Assembly: GCA_028281075.1 (NCBI GenBank)
Contig: JANQKO010000487.1
Coordinates: 1 to 27,549, forward strand
Length of the DNA stretch: 27,549 bases
DNA from: Alphaproteobacteria bacterium
GTDB taxonomy: Bacteria; Pseudomonadota; Alphaproteobacteria; GCA-2731375
Reading direction: 5' to 3'
Position numbers and translations under genes: made by a program. Positions within the stretch are counted from its first letter, which is position 1, and each line of letters begins with the position of its first letter. Positions 7,768 through 16,507 of this stretch are shown here, in pieces. The notes under the pieces were generated by a model that worked only from the letters and a program-made list of their open reading frames with translations, was not told the DNA's origin and ran no database searches.

Positions 7768-9011
7768 CCCTCAGCAACCGGCCGTTCCTGCCCTATGGCC
7801 GGCATCTGATCGACGACGACGACCGGGCCGCCGTCGATGCGGTTCTGTCCGGCGACTGGCTGACCACCGGCCCCACGGTCGAGGCCTTCGAGACCGCCTT
7901 CGCCGAAACCGTGGGCGCCCGCCATGCCGTCTGCTGCAGCAGCGGCACGGCGGCCCTGCATCTGGCCGCGCTGGCGCTGGAGCTGGGCCCGGACGACCAT
8001 TGCGTGGTGCCGACGCTGACGTTCCTGGCGACGGCGAACGCGGCCCGCTATGTCGGCGCCGAGGTCGCCTTCGCCGATGTCGACGCCGACACCGGCCTGG
8101 CCGGCGTGGCGCAGTTCGAGGCGGCGCTCGACCGCTGCGCCGACAGGAACGTGAAGGCGATCTTTCCGGTGCACCTGAACGGGCAGTGCGCCGACCCGGC
8201 GGCGCTGGCCGAGCTGGCGGCGGCGCGCGGCCTGCGCGTGGTCGAGGACGCCTGCCATGCCCTGGGCACGACCTGGCGGACGGCGTCGGGCGACGACGTG
8301 CCGGTCGGGAGCTGCCGATACAGTGACATGGCGGTGTTTTCCTTTCACCCGGTCAAGGCCATCGCCATGGGCGAAGGCGGCATGATCACGACCAACGACG
8401 CGCGGCTCGACCACCGGCTGCGCCGGCTGCGCAGCCATGGCATGACCCGCGATCCGGACAGCTTCCAGCAGCACGACCTGGCGTTCGCCGCCGACGGGAC
8501 GCCGAACCCGTGGTACTACGAGATGCCGGAAGTCGGCTTCAATTACCGCGCCAACGATATCCAGTGCGCCCTGGGCCTGAGCCAGCTGGGCAAGCTGGAC
8601 CGTTTCGTCGCCCGGCGCCGGGCGCTGGCCGCGCGCTACGACGAGCTGCTGGCGCCGCTGGTCCGGCCGGTGACCCGCGTGCCGGACTGTCGGCCGGCCT
8701 GGCATATCTATGTCGTCGCCATCGACTATGCCGGCGCCGGCGTGGCGCGCGGCGACGTGATGCGGCGGTTGCGGGATGCCGGCATCGGCACCCAGGTGCA
8801 CTACCTGCCCGTCCATCTGCAGCCCTATTACCGTGGCCGGTACGGCGACCAGGCACTGGACGGCGCCGGGCGCTATTACGCGCGGGCCCTGACGCTGCCG
8901 CTGCACGCCGGCATGGACGACAGCGACGTCGACCGCGTCGTCGACGCCCTGCGGGCGGCGCTGCGCCGGCACGCCGACAGCGGCGCCGGCGACCGCGTCG
9001 AGACGGCCTAG
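7764..9011 (+). CDS. pseC: PseC-type PLP aminotransferase (DegT/DnrJ/EryC1)
   Basis: This aminotransferase adds the 4-amino group to the keto sugar made by PseB. The product is about 415 residues, slightly longer than typical PseC. The N-terminal block GDWLTTGPTVEAFE and CCSSGTAALHLAA are typical. The PLP lysine is K198 in FSFHPVKAIAMGEGG. GFNYRANDIQCALG and a late HYLPVHLQPYY complete the family pattern. The best start is CTG at 7764, because a perfect GGAGG lies 7 nt upstream and CTGA gives the same 4-nt overlap that ATGA gives elsewhere in this locus. The nearest upstream in-frame ATG (7635) would add a run of Arg/Ala/Gly residues with no family character. A 46-nt gap follows. Confidence 0.9.
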   Translation: MTLSNRPFLPYGRHLIDDDDRAAVDAVLSGDWLTTGPTVEAFETAFAETVGARHAVCCSSGTAALHLAALALELGPDDHCVVPTLTFLATANAARYVGAEVAFADVDADTGLAGVAQFEAALDRCADRNVKAIFPVHLNGQCADPAALAELAAARGLRVVEDACHALGTTWRTASGDDVPVGSCRYSDMAVFSFHPVKAIAMGEGGMITTNDARLDHRLRRLRSHGMTRDPDSFQQHDLAFAADGTPNPWYYEMPEVGFNYRANDIQCALGLSQLGKLDRFVARRRALAARYDELLAPLVRPVTRVPDCRPAWHIYVVAIDYAGAGVARGDVMRRLRDAGIGTQVHYLPVHLQPYYRGRYGDQALDGAGRYYARALTLPLHAGMDDSDVDRVVDALRAALRRHADSGAGDRVETA

Positions 9012-9057
9012 ATCCGCCGACCATGACGCGAACGCTGTCCGGACGGACGGACCGGCC

Positions 9058-10050
9058 ATGACCGTCGCCGTGCTCGGCCTCGGCGCGATCGGGCTGCGCC
9101 ACGCCCGCAACCTGCGGGCGCTGGGCCGCGCGGTCGTCGGCTTCGACCCGGATTCGGCCCGCGTCGAGATGCTGGAGGCGGCCGGCGGCCGCAGCATGGA
9201 CCGGCGCGCGACGGCGCTGGCGGCGGCCGACGCGGCGGTGATCGCCAGCCCCAACGGCCGGCATCTCGACGATCTGGCCGCGGCCGTCGAGGCCGGCTGC
9301 CACGCCTTCGTGGAAAAGCCGCTCGCCCATACCGACCGGGACGTCGAGGCCGTGCTGGCCAGGGCCGAGGCCGCCGGCAGGACAGTGTTCGCCGGCCTCA
9401 ATCAGCGCTTCAATCCCGCCATCCGCGAAGCCCGGTCGCTGCTCGACGCCGGCCGTCTGGGCGATCCGATCTGGGCGCGCTTCCTCTGCGCCAGCTATCT
9501 GCCGGACTGGCGTCCCGAACAGGACCATCGGACCGGCTATACGGCCGACGCGGCGACGGGCGGCGTTCTGTTCGATGTCATTCATGAATTCGACCTCGCC
9601 GACCACCTGCTCGGACCGGCGGAAACGGTCGCGGCCACGGCCCGCCGCTCGGGCCTTCTGGGCATCGCCAGCGAGGACTGCGCCGACGTGGTGCTGCGGC
9701 ATGCGAGCGGCATCCACTCGACCCTGCATCTCGACTATCTGACGCGGCCGCCGCTGCGCGCGATCGATATCGCCGGCACCGGCGGGGTCCTGCGGATCGA
9801 CGTGCGGCGGCGCCACCTGACGCTGCTGGACCGGACGGGCGCCGCCGCCATCGACCGGTCGTGGCCGACCGGCCCGGACGAGGACTATCTGGCCGAGATG
9901 ACGGCGTTCCTGGATTGCGTCGATCGCGGCGCGGCGCCGGCCTGTGACGGGCGGACGGCGCTGCGCGTGCTGCGGCAGGTCCTGTCGGCGCGCCGGATGT
10001 GCGGCCTGCCCGACGGCGAGACGGCGCCAGCGGCCGAGGCGGCCGGATGA
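9058..10050 (+). CDS. Second Gfo/Idh/MocA-family oxidoreductase
   Basis: The 330-residue protein opens with a Rossmann loop (G7-L-G9-A-I-G12), carries SPNGRH and the family's E86-K87-P88 motif, and continues into an oxidoreductase C-terminal domain with GGVLFDVIHEFDLADHL, including the usual catalytic histidine region. It should oxidise or reduce a sugar, sugar nucleotide or sugar acid with NAD(P). It sits between PseC and the cytidylyltransferase-aminotransferase fusion, overlapping the latter by 4 nt. Oxidation here would create a keto group for the aminotransferase half of that fusion, which is inference. The standard Pse pathway has no such step. The ribosome binding site is unremarkable. 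Substrate is unknown. Confidence 0.84.
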   Translation: MTVAVLGLGAIGLRHARNLRALGRAVVGFDPDSARVEMLEAAGGRSMDRRATALAAADAAVIASPNGRHLDDLAAAVEAGCHAFVEKPLAHTDRDVEAVLARAEAAGRTVFAGLNQRFNPAIREARSLLDAGRLGDPIWARFLCASYLPDWRPEQDHRTGYTADAATGGVLFDVIHEFDLADHLLGPAETVAATARRSGLLGIASEDCADVVLRHASGIHSTLHLDYLTRPPLRAIDIAGTGGVLRIDVRRRHLTLLDRTGAAAIDRSWPTGPDEDYLAEMTAFLDCVDRGAAPACDGRTALRVLRQVLSARRMCGLPDGETAPAAEAAG

Positions 10051-12104
10051 CGACCGCGGCCATCGTCCAGGCCCGCATGGGCTCGACCCGCCTGCCCGGC
10101 AAGGTGCTGGCGCCGCTCGCGGACCGGCCGGTCCTGGACTGGGTCGTCGCGGCCGCGCGGCGGATCCCCGGCGTCGACCAGGTCATCGTCGCCACCAGCG
10201 TCGCCGACGCGGACGCCGCCATCGCCGACTGGTGCGCGGCGAACGACGTCGCCTGCCACCGGGGGCCGGAGCAGGACGTGCTGCGGCGGTTCGCCGAGGC
10301 CGCGACCGGGGCCGGGGCCGATACCATCCTGCGGCTGACCGCGGACTGCCCGTTTCTCGATCCGCAGGTGTGCGGCGCCGTCCTGGCGCTGCTGCGCCGA
10401 AGCGGGGCCGACTACGCGACCAATGCCGAGCCCGCCAGTTGGCCCGACGGCCTGGATTGCGAGGCTTTCACGACCGCCGCCCTGACGCGGGCCGACCGCG
10501 ATGCCGGCGCGGCCGGCGATCGCGAGCACGTGACCCCCTACATCCGGCACGGACGCGGCCAGTTTTCGGTCCGGACACTGCCCTGTCCGCTGCCGGGCCT
10601 GAGCCACGAGCGCTGGACGCTGGACACGCCGGCGGATCTCGACTTCCTGTCCGCCGTCGCCGCGCGCCTGCCCGCCGGCCGGCCGGCGAGCCATATCGAC
10701 GTGCTGCGGGTACTGGACGACAATCCCGAGCTGCGCGACATCAACGCCGGTCAGATCCGCAACGCCGGCGGCGCCAACGCCCTCGAGCCGGCCGTCCCGG
10801 CGGCGCCACGGCCGAGCTACGCCCGCTCGGCGGCGATGCTGGAACGGGCCGAAAAGGTGATTCCGCTCGGTTCCCAGACCTTCAGCAAGAGTCATATCCA
10901 GATGCCCGAGGGCGCCGCCCCGCTGTTCCTCAGCCATGGCCGCGGCGGCCGGGTGTGGGACGTCGACGGCAACCGCTATGTCGACCTGGTCTGCGGACTG
11001 CTGCCGGTGGTGCTTGGCTATTGCGATCCCGACGTCGACCAAGCGATCCGCGCGCAGCTCGACAACGGCATCAGCTTCAGCCTGGCGACCGAGCTGGAAA
11101 GCGCGCTTGCCGAACGCCTGGTCGAGATCATTCCCTGCGCCGAAATGGTGCGCTTCGGCAAGAACGGCACCGACGCGACGTCGGCCGCGATCCGCCTGGC
11201 CCGCGCCTTTACCGGCCGCGACCGGATCGCGGTCTGCGGCTATCACGGCTGGCAGGACTGGTATGTCGGGGCGACGACGCGCGACAAGGGCGTGCCGGCG
11301 GCCGTCAGCGCCCTGACGCACCGCTTCCCCGACAACGACACGGCGGCGCTGGACCGGCTGCTGCGCCAGCACCCGAACGAGTTCGCCGCGGTCATCCTGG
11401 AGCCGGTAACCGGCCAGACGGCATCAGGCGCCTATCTGGAGACGGTTCGCGACATCACGCACCGGCATGGCGCGGTGCTGGTGTTCGACGAGGTCATAAC
11501 CGGCTTCCGCTTCGCGCTCGGCGGCGCCCAGGCCTGGCTGGGCGTGACGCCCGACCTGGCCAGTTTCGGCAAGGCGATGGGCAACGGCATGCCGATCTCG
11601 GCCATCGTCGGCCGCGCCGACATCATGGCCGAAATGGAGCAGGTCTTCCTGTCCGGCACCTTCGGCGGCGAGGCTTTGTCGCTGGCCGCCTCGATCGCCG
11701 TGATCGACAAGATGCGCCGCGAACCGGTCATCGAGCGTCTGTGGCAGACCGGCGAACGGCTGGCGGCCGAGGTCCGCGGCCTGATCGCCCGCCACCGGCT
11801 CGACGACGTGGTCTCGCTGGTCGGCCAGCCGCCGTGGACCTTGCTGTCGATCCGCGACCACCCGCGGGCCCGGGGCGCCGCCATCAAGACCATGTTCAAG
11901 CGCGAGATGTTCGCCAACGGGGTGCTGATCGGCGGCAGCCACAACATCTGCCACGCGCATGACGACACCGACATCGCCGTGGTCGCGCGAGCCTACGACC
12001 GGACCCTGGCGCGCATCGCCGGGGCGCTGGACGGCGACCGGCTGGAAGCCGATCTCGGCTGTCCGGTGATCGAGCCGGTGTTCTCGGTGCGGACGCAGCC
12101 ATGA
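10047..12104 (+). CDS. SpsF/PseF-type cytidylyltransferase fused to class III aminotransferase
   Basis: The 685-residue protein joins two enzymes. Residues 1 to about 240 form a nucleotidyltransferase with QARMGSTRLPGKVL near the start and RLTADCPFLDP, as in SpsF and PseF, which activate a sugar acid with CTP. After a linker, residues from about 260 to 685 match glutamate-1-semialdehyde-type class III aminotransferases: YARSAAMLERAEKVIPLGSQTF, RFGKNGTDAT, DEVITGFR (D481) and the PLP lysine K509 in ASFGKAMGNG. The aminotransferase half probably aminates a sugar or sugar acid rather than making tetrapyrrole precursors, given the context. The ATG at 10047 overlaps the upstream stop by 4 nt, and the stop overlaps PseG by 4 nt. 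A single polypeptide implies linked substrates. Confidence 0.88.
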   Translation: MTTAAIVQARMGSTRLPGKVLAPLADRPVLDWVVAAARRIPGVDQVIVATSVADADAAIADWCAANDVACHRGPEQDVLRRFAEAATGAGADTILRLTADCPFLDPQVCGAVLALLRRSGADYATNAEPASWPDGLDCEAFTTAALTRADRDAGAAGDREHVTPYIRHGRGQFSVRTLPCPLPGLSHERWTLDTPADLDFLSAVAARLPAGRPASHIDVLRVLDDNPELRDINAGQIRNAGGANALEPAVPAAPRPSYARSAAMLERAEKVIPLGSQTFSKSHIQMPEGAAPLFLSHGRGGRVWDVDGNRYVDLVCGLLPVVLGYCDPDVDQAIRAQLDNGISFSLATELESALAERLVEIIPCAEMVRFGKNGTDATSAAIRLARAFTGRDRIAVCGYHGWQDWYVGATTRDKGVPAAVSALTHRFPDNDTAALDRLLRQHPNEFAAVILEPVTGQTASGAYLETVRDITHRHGAVLVFDEVITGFRFALGGAQAWLGVTPDLASFGKAMGNGMPISAIVGRADIMAEMEQVFLSGTFGGEALSLAASIAVIDKMRREPVIERLWQTGERLAAEVRGLIARHRLDDVVSLVGQPPWTLLSIRDHPRARGAAIKTMFKREMFANGVLIGGSHNICHAHDDTDIAVVARAYDRTLARIAGALDGDRLEADLGCPVIEPVFSVRTQP

Positions 12105-13135
12105 CCCGGCGGGCGATATTCCGCTGCGACGCCGGCCCCGGCATCGGCGCCGGGCACCTGATCCGCTGCGCCGCCCTGGCCGATGCCCTGGTGTCCGACG
12201 GCTGGAATTGCGGCTTCGCCATGGGCGAAGACGCGGCCAAGACCGTCGGATCGATGCTGCCCCAGGCACCGCATCGCTTCGCCTGGCTCGACGGCGGGCC
12301 GGACGGGGAAGCGCGGCGCCTGCGAGCCGTCTGGCCGGAGGGCTGCGAGCTGCTGGTCGTCGACCATTACGGCCGCGACGCCGAATTCGAGCGCGCCTGC
12401 CGTCCCTGGGCGAAACGGATCCTGGCGATCGACGACCTGGCCGACCGGCCGCATGACTGCGACACCCTGCTGGATCAGACCCTGGGGCGGGCCGAGGCCG
12501 ACTATACCGGGCTCGTCCCCGGACATTGCCGGATGCTGCTGGGTCCGGGCTATGCCCTGCTGCGGCGGCAGTTTGCCTGGGCGCGCGCGCGGTCGCTGGC
12601 GGAACGGCGGCCGGCAAGCGGCATTCGGCGCATATTCGTGTCGTTTGGCGGCACGGACGGCCTGAACCTGACCCCCGTCGCGCTGGCGGGCATCGCGGAG
12701 TCGGGGCTGACAGCGGCGGTCGACGTCGTGCTCGGGCCACAGGCCCGGAGCCGGGCGGACGTCGAGCGGCGGTTCGCCACCCTCCCCGCGCCCTGCCGCG
12801 CCCATGTCAATCCCACCGACGTCGCGGCGGTGATGGGCCGCGCCGACATCGCCATCGGCGCCGCGGGCACGATGTCGTGGGAACGCTGCTGCCTGGGCCT
12901 GCCCAGCCTGGCCGTGGTCAGCGCCGGCAATCAGCGCCAGATCGCCGCCGCGCTGGCCGGCGAGGGCGCGGCGATCGAGCTCGGCCGCGGGTCCGACGTC
13001 ACGCCGTCACGCGTCGCCGACGGGTTGCATGCCGTGAACGACGGGAACGGGACGCTGGCGGCCATGTCGGCGGCGGCGGCGGCGATCTGCGACGGCATGG
13101 GCACGCAACGCGTCGCCGGCCTTTTCGCGCCATGA
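12101..13135 (+). CDS. pseG: PseG-type UDP-sugar hydrolase
   Basis: PseG removes UDP from the 2,4-diamino sugar nucleotide, freeing the hexose that the NeuB-type synthase condenses with phosphoenolpyruvate. This 344-residue GT-B-fold protein shows the signature GIGAGHLIRC with H19 as the expected catalytic base, LLVVDHYG, FVSFGGTD and GAAGTMSWERCCLGLP, all in family order and at normal length. The start overlaps the upstream fusion gene by 4 nt, and the stop overlaps the formyltransferase fusion by 4 nt, so the three are probably translated together. The assignment to the PseG family is firm. Whether its sugar is the pseudaminic precursor or a relative is not settled by sequence. Confidence 0.9.
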   Translation: MTRRAIFRCDAGPGIGAGHLIRCAALADALVSDGWNCGFAMGEDAAKTVGSMLPQAPHRFAWLDGGPDGEARRLRAVWPEGCELLVVDHYGRDAEFERACRPWAKRILAIDDLADRPHDCDTLLDQTLGRAEADYTGLVPGHCRMLLGPGYALLRRQFAWARARSLAERRPASGIRRIFVSFGGTDGLNLTPVALAGIAESGLTAAVDVVLGPQARSRADVERRFATLPAPCRAHVNPTDVAAVMGRADIAIGAAGTMSWERCCLGLPSLAVVSAGNQRQIAAALAGEGAAIELGRGSDVTPSRVADGLHAVNDGNGTLAAMSAAAAAICDGMGTQRVAGLFAP

Positions 13136-14658
13136 CGACCCCGCCGGCATGGTGGCGGACGCCGCGACAGGTCGACATCGTGGTGGACAATCCAAGCTGG
13201 TTCGTTCCGTTCGGCGAGCGGCTGGCGGCGACCATCGAACGTGCGGGCGACAGTGCCCGGTTCTGCCGGTCCCACGACGAGATCGGAGGGGGCGGAATCG
13301 CCTTCTTCCTGGGCTGCATCCACCTGGCCGGCGAAGAGACGCTGCGACGCCATCACCGCAACCTCGTGGTGCACGAAAGCGACCTGCCGCGAGGACGGGG
13401 GTTCTCGCCGCTGACATGGCAGGTTATCGAGGGTCGCGACGAAATCCCGATCTGCCTGCTCGACGCCGCCGCCGGCGCCGACGCGGGACCGGTGGTCTAT
13501 CGCGACCGGATGTGCTTTTCCGGACACGAGCTGATCGATGAAATGCGGTCCGTTCAGGCGGAAAAGACCATCGGCCTGTGCCTGCGCTTCCTGGCCGAGG
13601 CCGCGCCGCCGACAGGCGATGAACAGACGGGCGAGCCGACCCTCTACCGCCGCCGGCGCCCCGAGGACAGCCGGCTCGATCCGGCGCAGAGCATCGCCGG
13701 GCAGTTCGATCTGCTGCGAACGGTGGACAACGCGCGGTATCCGGCGTTCTTCGAACACCGGGGCCACAGGTACCGGCTGAACATCGACAAGGCGCCGGAG
13801 ACGGCGGCAGGCCATTCGGACGAGCGAGGGAGATCCGTGTCCAGACAGCCAACGACGCCATCGGCGACGGGCAAGTTCGAACGAAAGCGCCCGACGCTCT
13901 CGCTGCCGCCGCGCAGCGCCAAGCCACGCGAGACCGGCCTGTCCAACCTGGTCGACAACGGCTATGGCCGCAACCAACTCGAGGACGTGCTGTCGATGTG
14001 CCATCCGTTCATCGACATCGTCAAGCTGGGCTGGGCCTCGGCCTACATCACCAGCAATCTGCGTGAGAAGGCCGAGCTGTTCGCGCGCCACGACATCCGC
14101 ACCTGTCTCGGCGGCATGATGTTCGAGCTCAGCTACTGGCAGGGCAAGATCGACGACTATGCCGTCTGGCTCGACGATCTGGGCATCGACATGGTCGAGG
14201 TGTCGAACGGCTCGCTGCCGATCCCGGAACAGGAGAAGCGGAAGATGGTCGAGTATTTCGCCGGCCGCGGCTTCACCGTGCTGTCCGAGGTCGGCAGCAA
14301 GGACGTCACCCATGTCAGTCCGCCCGAGGAATGGGTCGAGTTCGTCAAGGCGGACCTGGAGGCGGGCGCCTGGAAAGTGATCCTGGAGGGCCGGGCCGAC
14401 GCCAGCGCCGGCATCTATCGCGCCGACGGCAGCCTGCAGGACGCGTTGATCGACGTCATCCTCGACTCCGGCATCACCGCCGACGACCTGATCTTCGAGG
14501 CGCCGCACAAGCGGCAGATGACCTGGTTCGTGCGGCGCATCGGCAGCAACGTCAATATCGGCAACGTGCCGCTGGGCGAAGTGCTGAATCTCGAGACCCT
14601 CCGCCTCGGCCTGCGCGGCGATACCGTGGCGCATTTCCACGCCCGGCAGCCCGCATGA
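13132..14658 (+). CDS. Formyltransferase fused to ComA-like phosphosulfolactate synthase
   Basis: The open frame encodes 508 residues with two domains. Residues 1 to about 225 resemble formyltransferases that use 10-formyltetrahydrofolate: HESDLPRGRGFSPLTW with H81, and DAGPVVY with D117. The Asn usually two residues before the catalytic His is Val here. Residues from about 245 to 508 match ComA, which adds sulfite to phosphoenolpyruvate: IDIVKLGWASA, GGMMFELSYWQGK, DMVEVSNG, VLSEVGSKD, VILEGRADASAGIY, LIFEAPHKRQMTWF and ETLRLGLRGDT. The formyl half probably N-formylates the amino sugar in place of the missing PseH. The ComA half has no established role in such loci. The ATG overlaps pseG by 4 nt. 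An internal GTG with its own ribosome binding site may also yield ComA alone (about 273 residues). Confidence 0.85.
   Translation: MTTPPAWWRTPRQVDIVVDNPSWFVPFGERLAATIERAGDSARFCRSHDEIGGGGIAFFLGCIHLAGEETLRRHHRNLVVHESDLPRGRGFSPLTWQVIEGRDEIPICLLDAAAGADAGPVVYRDRMCFSGHELIDEMRSVQAEKTIGLCLRFLAEAAPPTGDEQTGEPTLYRRRRPEDSRLDPAQSIAGQFDLLRTVDNARYPAFFEHRGHRYRLNIDKAPETAAGHSDERGRSVSRQPTTPSATGKFERKRPTLSLPPRSAKPRETGLSNLVDNGYGRNQLEDVLSMCHPFIDIVKLGWASAYITSNLREKAELFARHDIRTCLGGMMFELSYWQGKIDDYAVWLDDLGIDMVEVSNGSLPIPEQEKRKMVEYFAGRGFTVLSEVGSKDVTHVSPPEEWVEFVKADLEAGAWKVILEGRADASAGIYRADGSLQDALIDVILDSGITADDLIFEAPHKRQMTWFVRRIGSNVNIGNVPLGEVLNLETLRLGLRGDTVAHFHARQPA
13826..13839 (+). promoter_or_regulatory. Internal ribosome binding site and GTG at the domain junction
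   Basis: GAGGGAGA at 13826-13833 precedes an in-frame GTG at 13837-13839, within the linker between the formyltransferase and ComA-like domains. A start there gives a protein of about 273 residues, beginning MSRQPTTPSATGKFERK, close to the normal length of free-standing ComA. It could allow both fused and separate products, or be a remnant of two former genes. Confidence 0.5.
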
Positions 14659-14695
14659 TCCGCCTTTGCATTCCCCAAACCCGGTGTAACCCGAC

Positions 14696-16507
14696 ATGAT
14701 CGTTCTTGGAATTCATGACGGCCATTGTTCCTCGGCCTGCCTGATGATCGACGGCAAGCTTCAGGCGCTTGCCGCCGAGGAGCGCTTCACGCGGCTCAAG
14801 AGCGATCACGGCTACCCCTATCACGCCATCGAGTTCTGCCTGCGGCAGACCGGGATCTCGGCATCGGACCTGGACGAGGTGGCGTTCGCCACCAGGAACA
14901 TGCATGGCTTCAGCGTCCGGCTGAAAGCCATCGCCAGCTTCGACAGCAGCGACTGGCTGCGGCTGCATCGCGAATACTGGAAGCCGAAGCTCTACGAGGG
15001 CCGCGAGAATACCGAGGTCTTCGACGCGCTGCTGGCGGACGAACGGTTCGCGAAGCACGAGCACTATTACGACTTCGCGAGCGTCGGCAACACCTTCGCC
15101 GCGCTGGGCGATCACGAGCGCATGCGGGCGATGCGGCTTGACGGCGTCAGGCGCCATCTCGGCGTCGGGGCCGACAAGGTGCGCTTCTACGACCACCATG
15201 CCTGCCACGCCTACTACGCGCTGTTCGGCAGCCCGATCCGGGTCGACAACACGATGATCTATACCCTGGACGGCGGCGGCGACGGCACGGTCTCGACGCT
15301 GTTCCGCTTCGCCGACGGCAAGATCAGCGAGCTCGCCCGCGCCAACACCGTCGACATGGCCCGGATCTACCGCGAGATCACGCTGATCCTGGGCATGAAG
15401 CTCGGCGAGCACGAATACAAGGTCATGGGCCTGGCGCCCTACGCGACGAAACGCGAGACCGACAAGAGCTACGCCGTGTTCGACGGCATGTTCGACGTCA
15501 AGGACGACCTGATCTGCTATGCCGACGGGCGCAAGCCGCCCGATCTGCATTTCCACTTCCTGGAAGCCTTCGCCGCCCACCGCTTCGACGGCATCGCCGC
15601 GGCCACGCAGAAGATGGTGGAGACAGCCGTCATGCGCTGGTTCGAGCAGACGCAGGCCAAGTACCGGTCCCGTCACGCCGTCTTCGCCGGCGGCGTCGCC
15701 ATGAACGTGAAGCTGAACATGCTGGCGGCCGATGCCGGGTTCCTGGACGACTTCTACGTCTGCCCCAGCCCGACCGACGACACGCTCTGCGTCGGCGCCT
15801 GCTATATGGCCGCGCTGGCCGCGGACGGGCAGGACTGGCGGAAGCTGCAGCCGATCACGGACGCCTATCTCGGCCCGGCCTACGGCGCCGGCGATACCGC
15901 CGCGGCCATCGCCGAGGCCGGCATCGACGGACGGTTCCGCGTCGAGGAGAAGGTGACGCCGGCGCGGGTGGCCGAGCTGCTGGAGGGCGGCAATGTCGTC
16001 GCCCGCTGCAGCGGCCGGATGGAGTTCGGCGCCCGCGCGCTGGGCAACCGGTCGATCCTTGCCGATCCGCGTCGCGACGCCACGGTCGAGAAGATCAATC
16101 ACCAGATCAAGTATCGCGACTTCTGGATGCCCTTCGCGCCGGTGGTCCTGGCCGAGCGCGCCGCCGACTATCTGGTGATGAAGAATCCGGCGATCCGGCT
16201 GCCATACATGATGATCGCCCGCGAAACCACGCCGCAGGCGTCGCGCGACCTGCCCGCGGCCCTGCATCGGGCGGACAAGACCGCCCGGCCCCAGGTCATC
16301 AGCCGCGAGCAGAACGCCGGCTATTACGACATCGTCAAGGCGTTCGAGGCGCGCACCGGCGCCGGGGCGCTGCTGAACACCTCGTTCAACCTGCATGGCG
16401 AGCCGATCGTCTGCACGCCGCGCGACGCGATCAGCACCTTCCTGCGCAGCGAGCTGGACGTGGTGCTGATGGACGACGTCGCCGTCCTGCGCGACGCGGA
16501 CGCCTGA
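14696..16507 (+). CDS. NodU/CmcH/TobZ-type carbamoyltransferase
   Basis: These enzymes make carbamoyl-adenylate from carbamoyl phosphate and ATP, then move the carbamoyl group onto a sugar hydroxyl. The 603-residue protein has normal length. The N-terminal Kae1-like half contains GIHDGHCSSACL at the start, the metal-binding DHHACHA at 166-172, and YTLDGGGDG. The C-terminal YrdC-like half contains the signature RMEFGARALGNRSIL and a late LLNTSFNLHGEPIV. It starts 37 nt after the formyltransferase-ComA stop, with a weak GGTG upstream, and its stop touches the next ATG (TGAATG). A carbamoylated sugar or ulosonic acid is the likely product. Family assignment is firm, acceptor unknown. Confidence 0.9.
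   Translation: MIVLGIHDGHCSSACLMIDGKLQALAAEERFTRLKSDHGYPYHAIEFCLRQTGISASDLDEVAFATRNMHGFSVRLKAIASFDSSDWLRLHREYWKPKLYEGRENTEVFDALLADERFAKHEHYYDFASVGNTFAALGDHERMRAMRLDGVRRHLGVGADKVRFYDHHACHAYYALFGSPIRVDNTMIYTLDGGGDGTVSTLFRFADGKISELARANTVDMARIYREITLILGMKLGEHEYKVMGLAPYATKRETDKSYAVFDGMFDVKDDLICYADGRKPPDLHFHFLEAFAAHRFDGIAAATQKMVETAVMRWFEQTQAKYRSRHAVFAGGVAMNVKLNMLAADAGFLDDFYVCPSPTDDTLCVGACYMAALAADGQDWRKLQPITDAYLGPAYGAGDTAAAIAEAGIDGRFRVEEKVTPARVAELLEGGNVVARCSGRMEFGARALGNRSILADPRRDATVEKINHQIKYRDFWMPFAPVVLAERAADYLVMKNPAIRLPYMMIARETTPQASRDLPAALHRADKTARPQVISREQNAGYYDIVKAFEARTGAGALLNTSFNLHGEPIVCTPRDAISTFLRSELDVVLMDDVAVLRDADA

Noticed and set aside
12526..13131. Upstream extension of the formyltransferase-ComA frame
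   Set aside because: It lies inside pseG in another frame and has shadow composition; the ATG at 13132 makes the usual 4-nt overlap and begins the recognisable domain.
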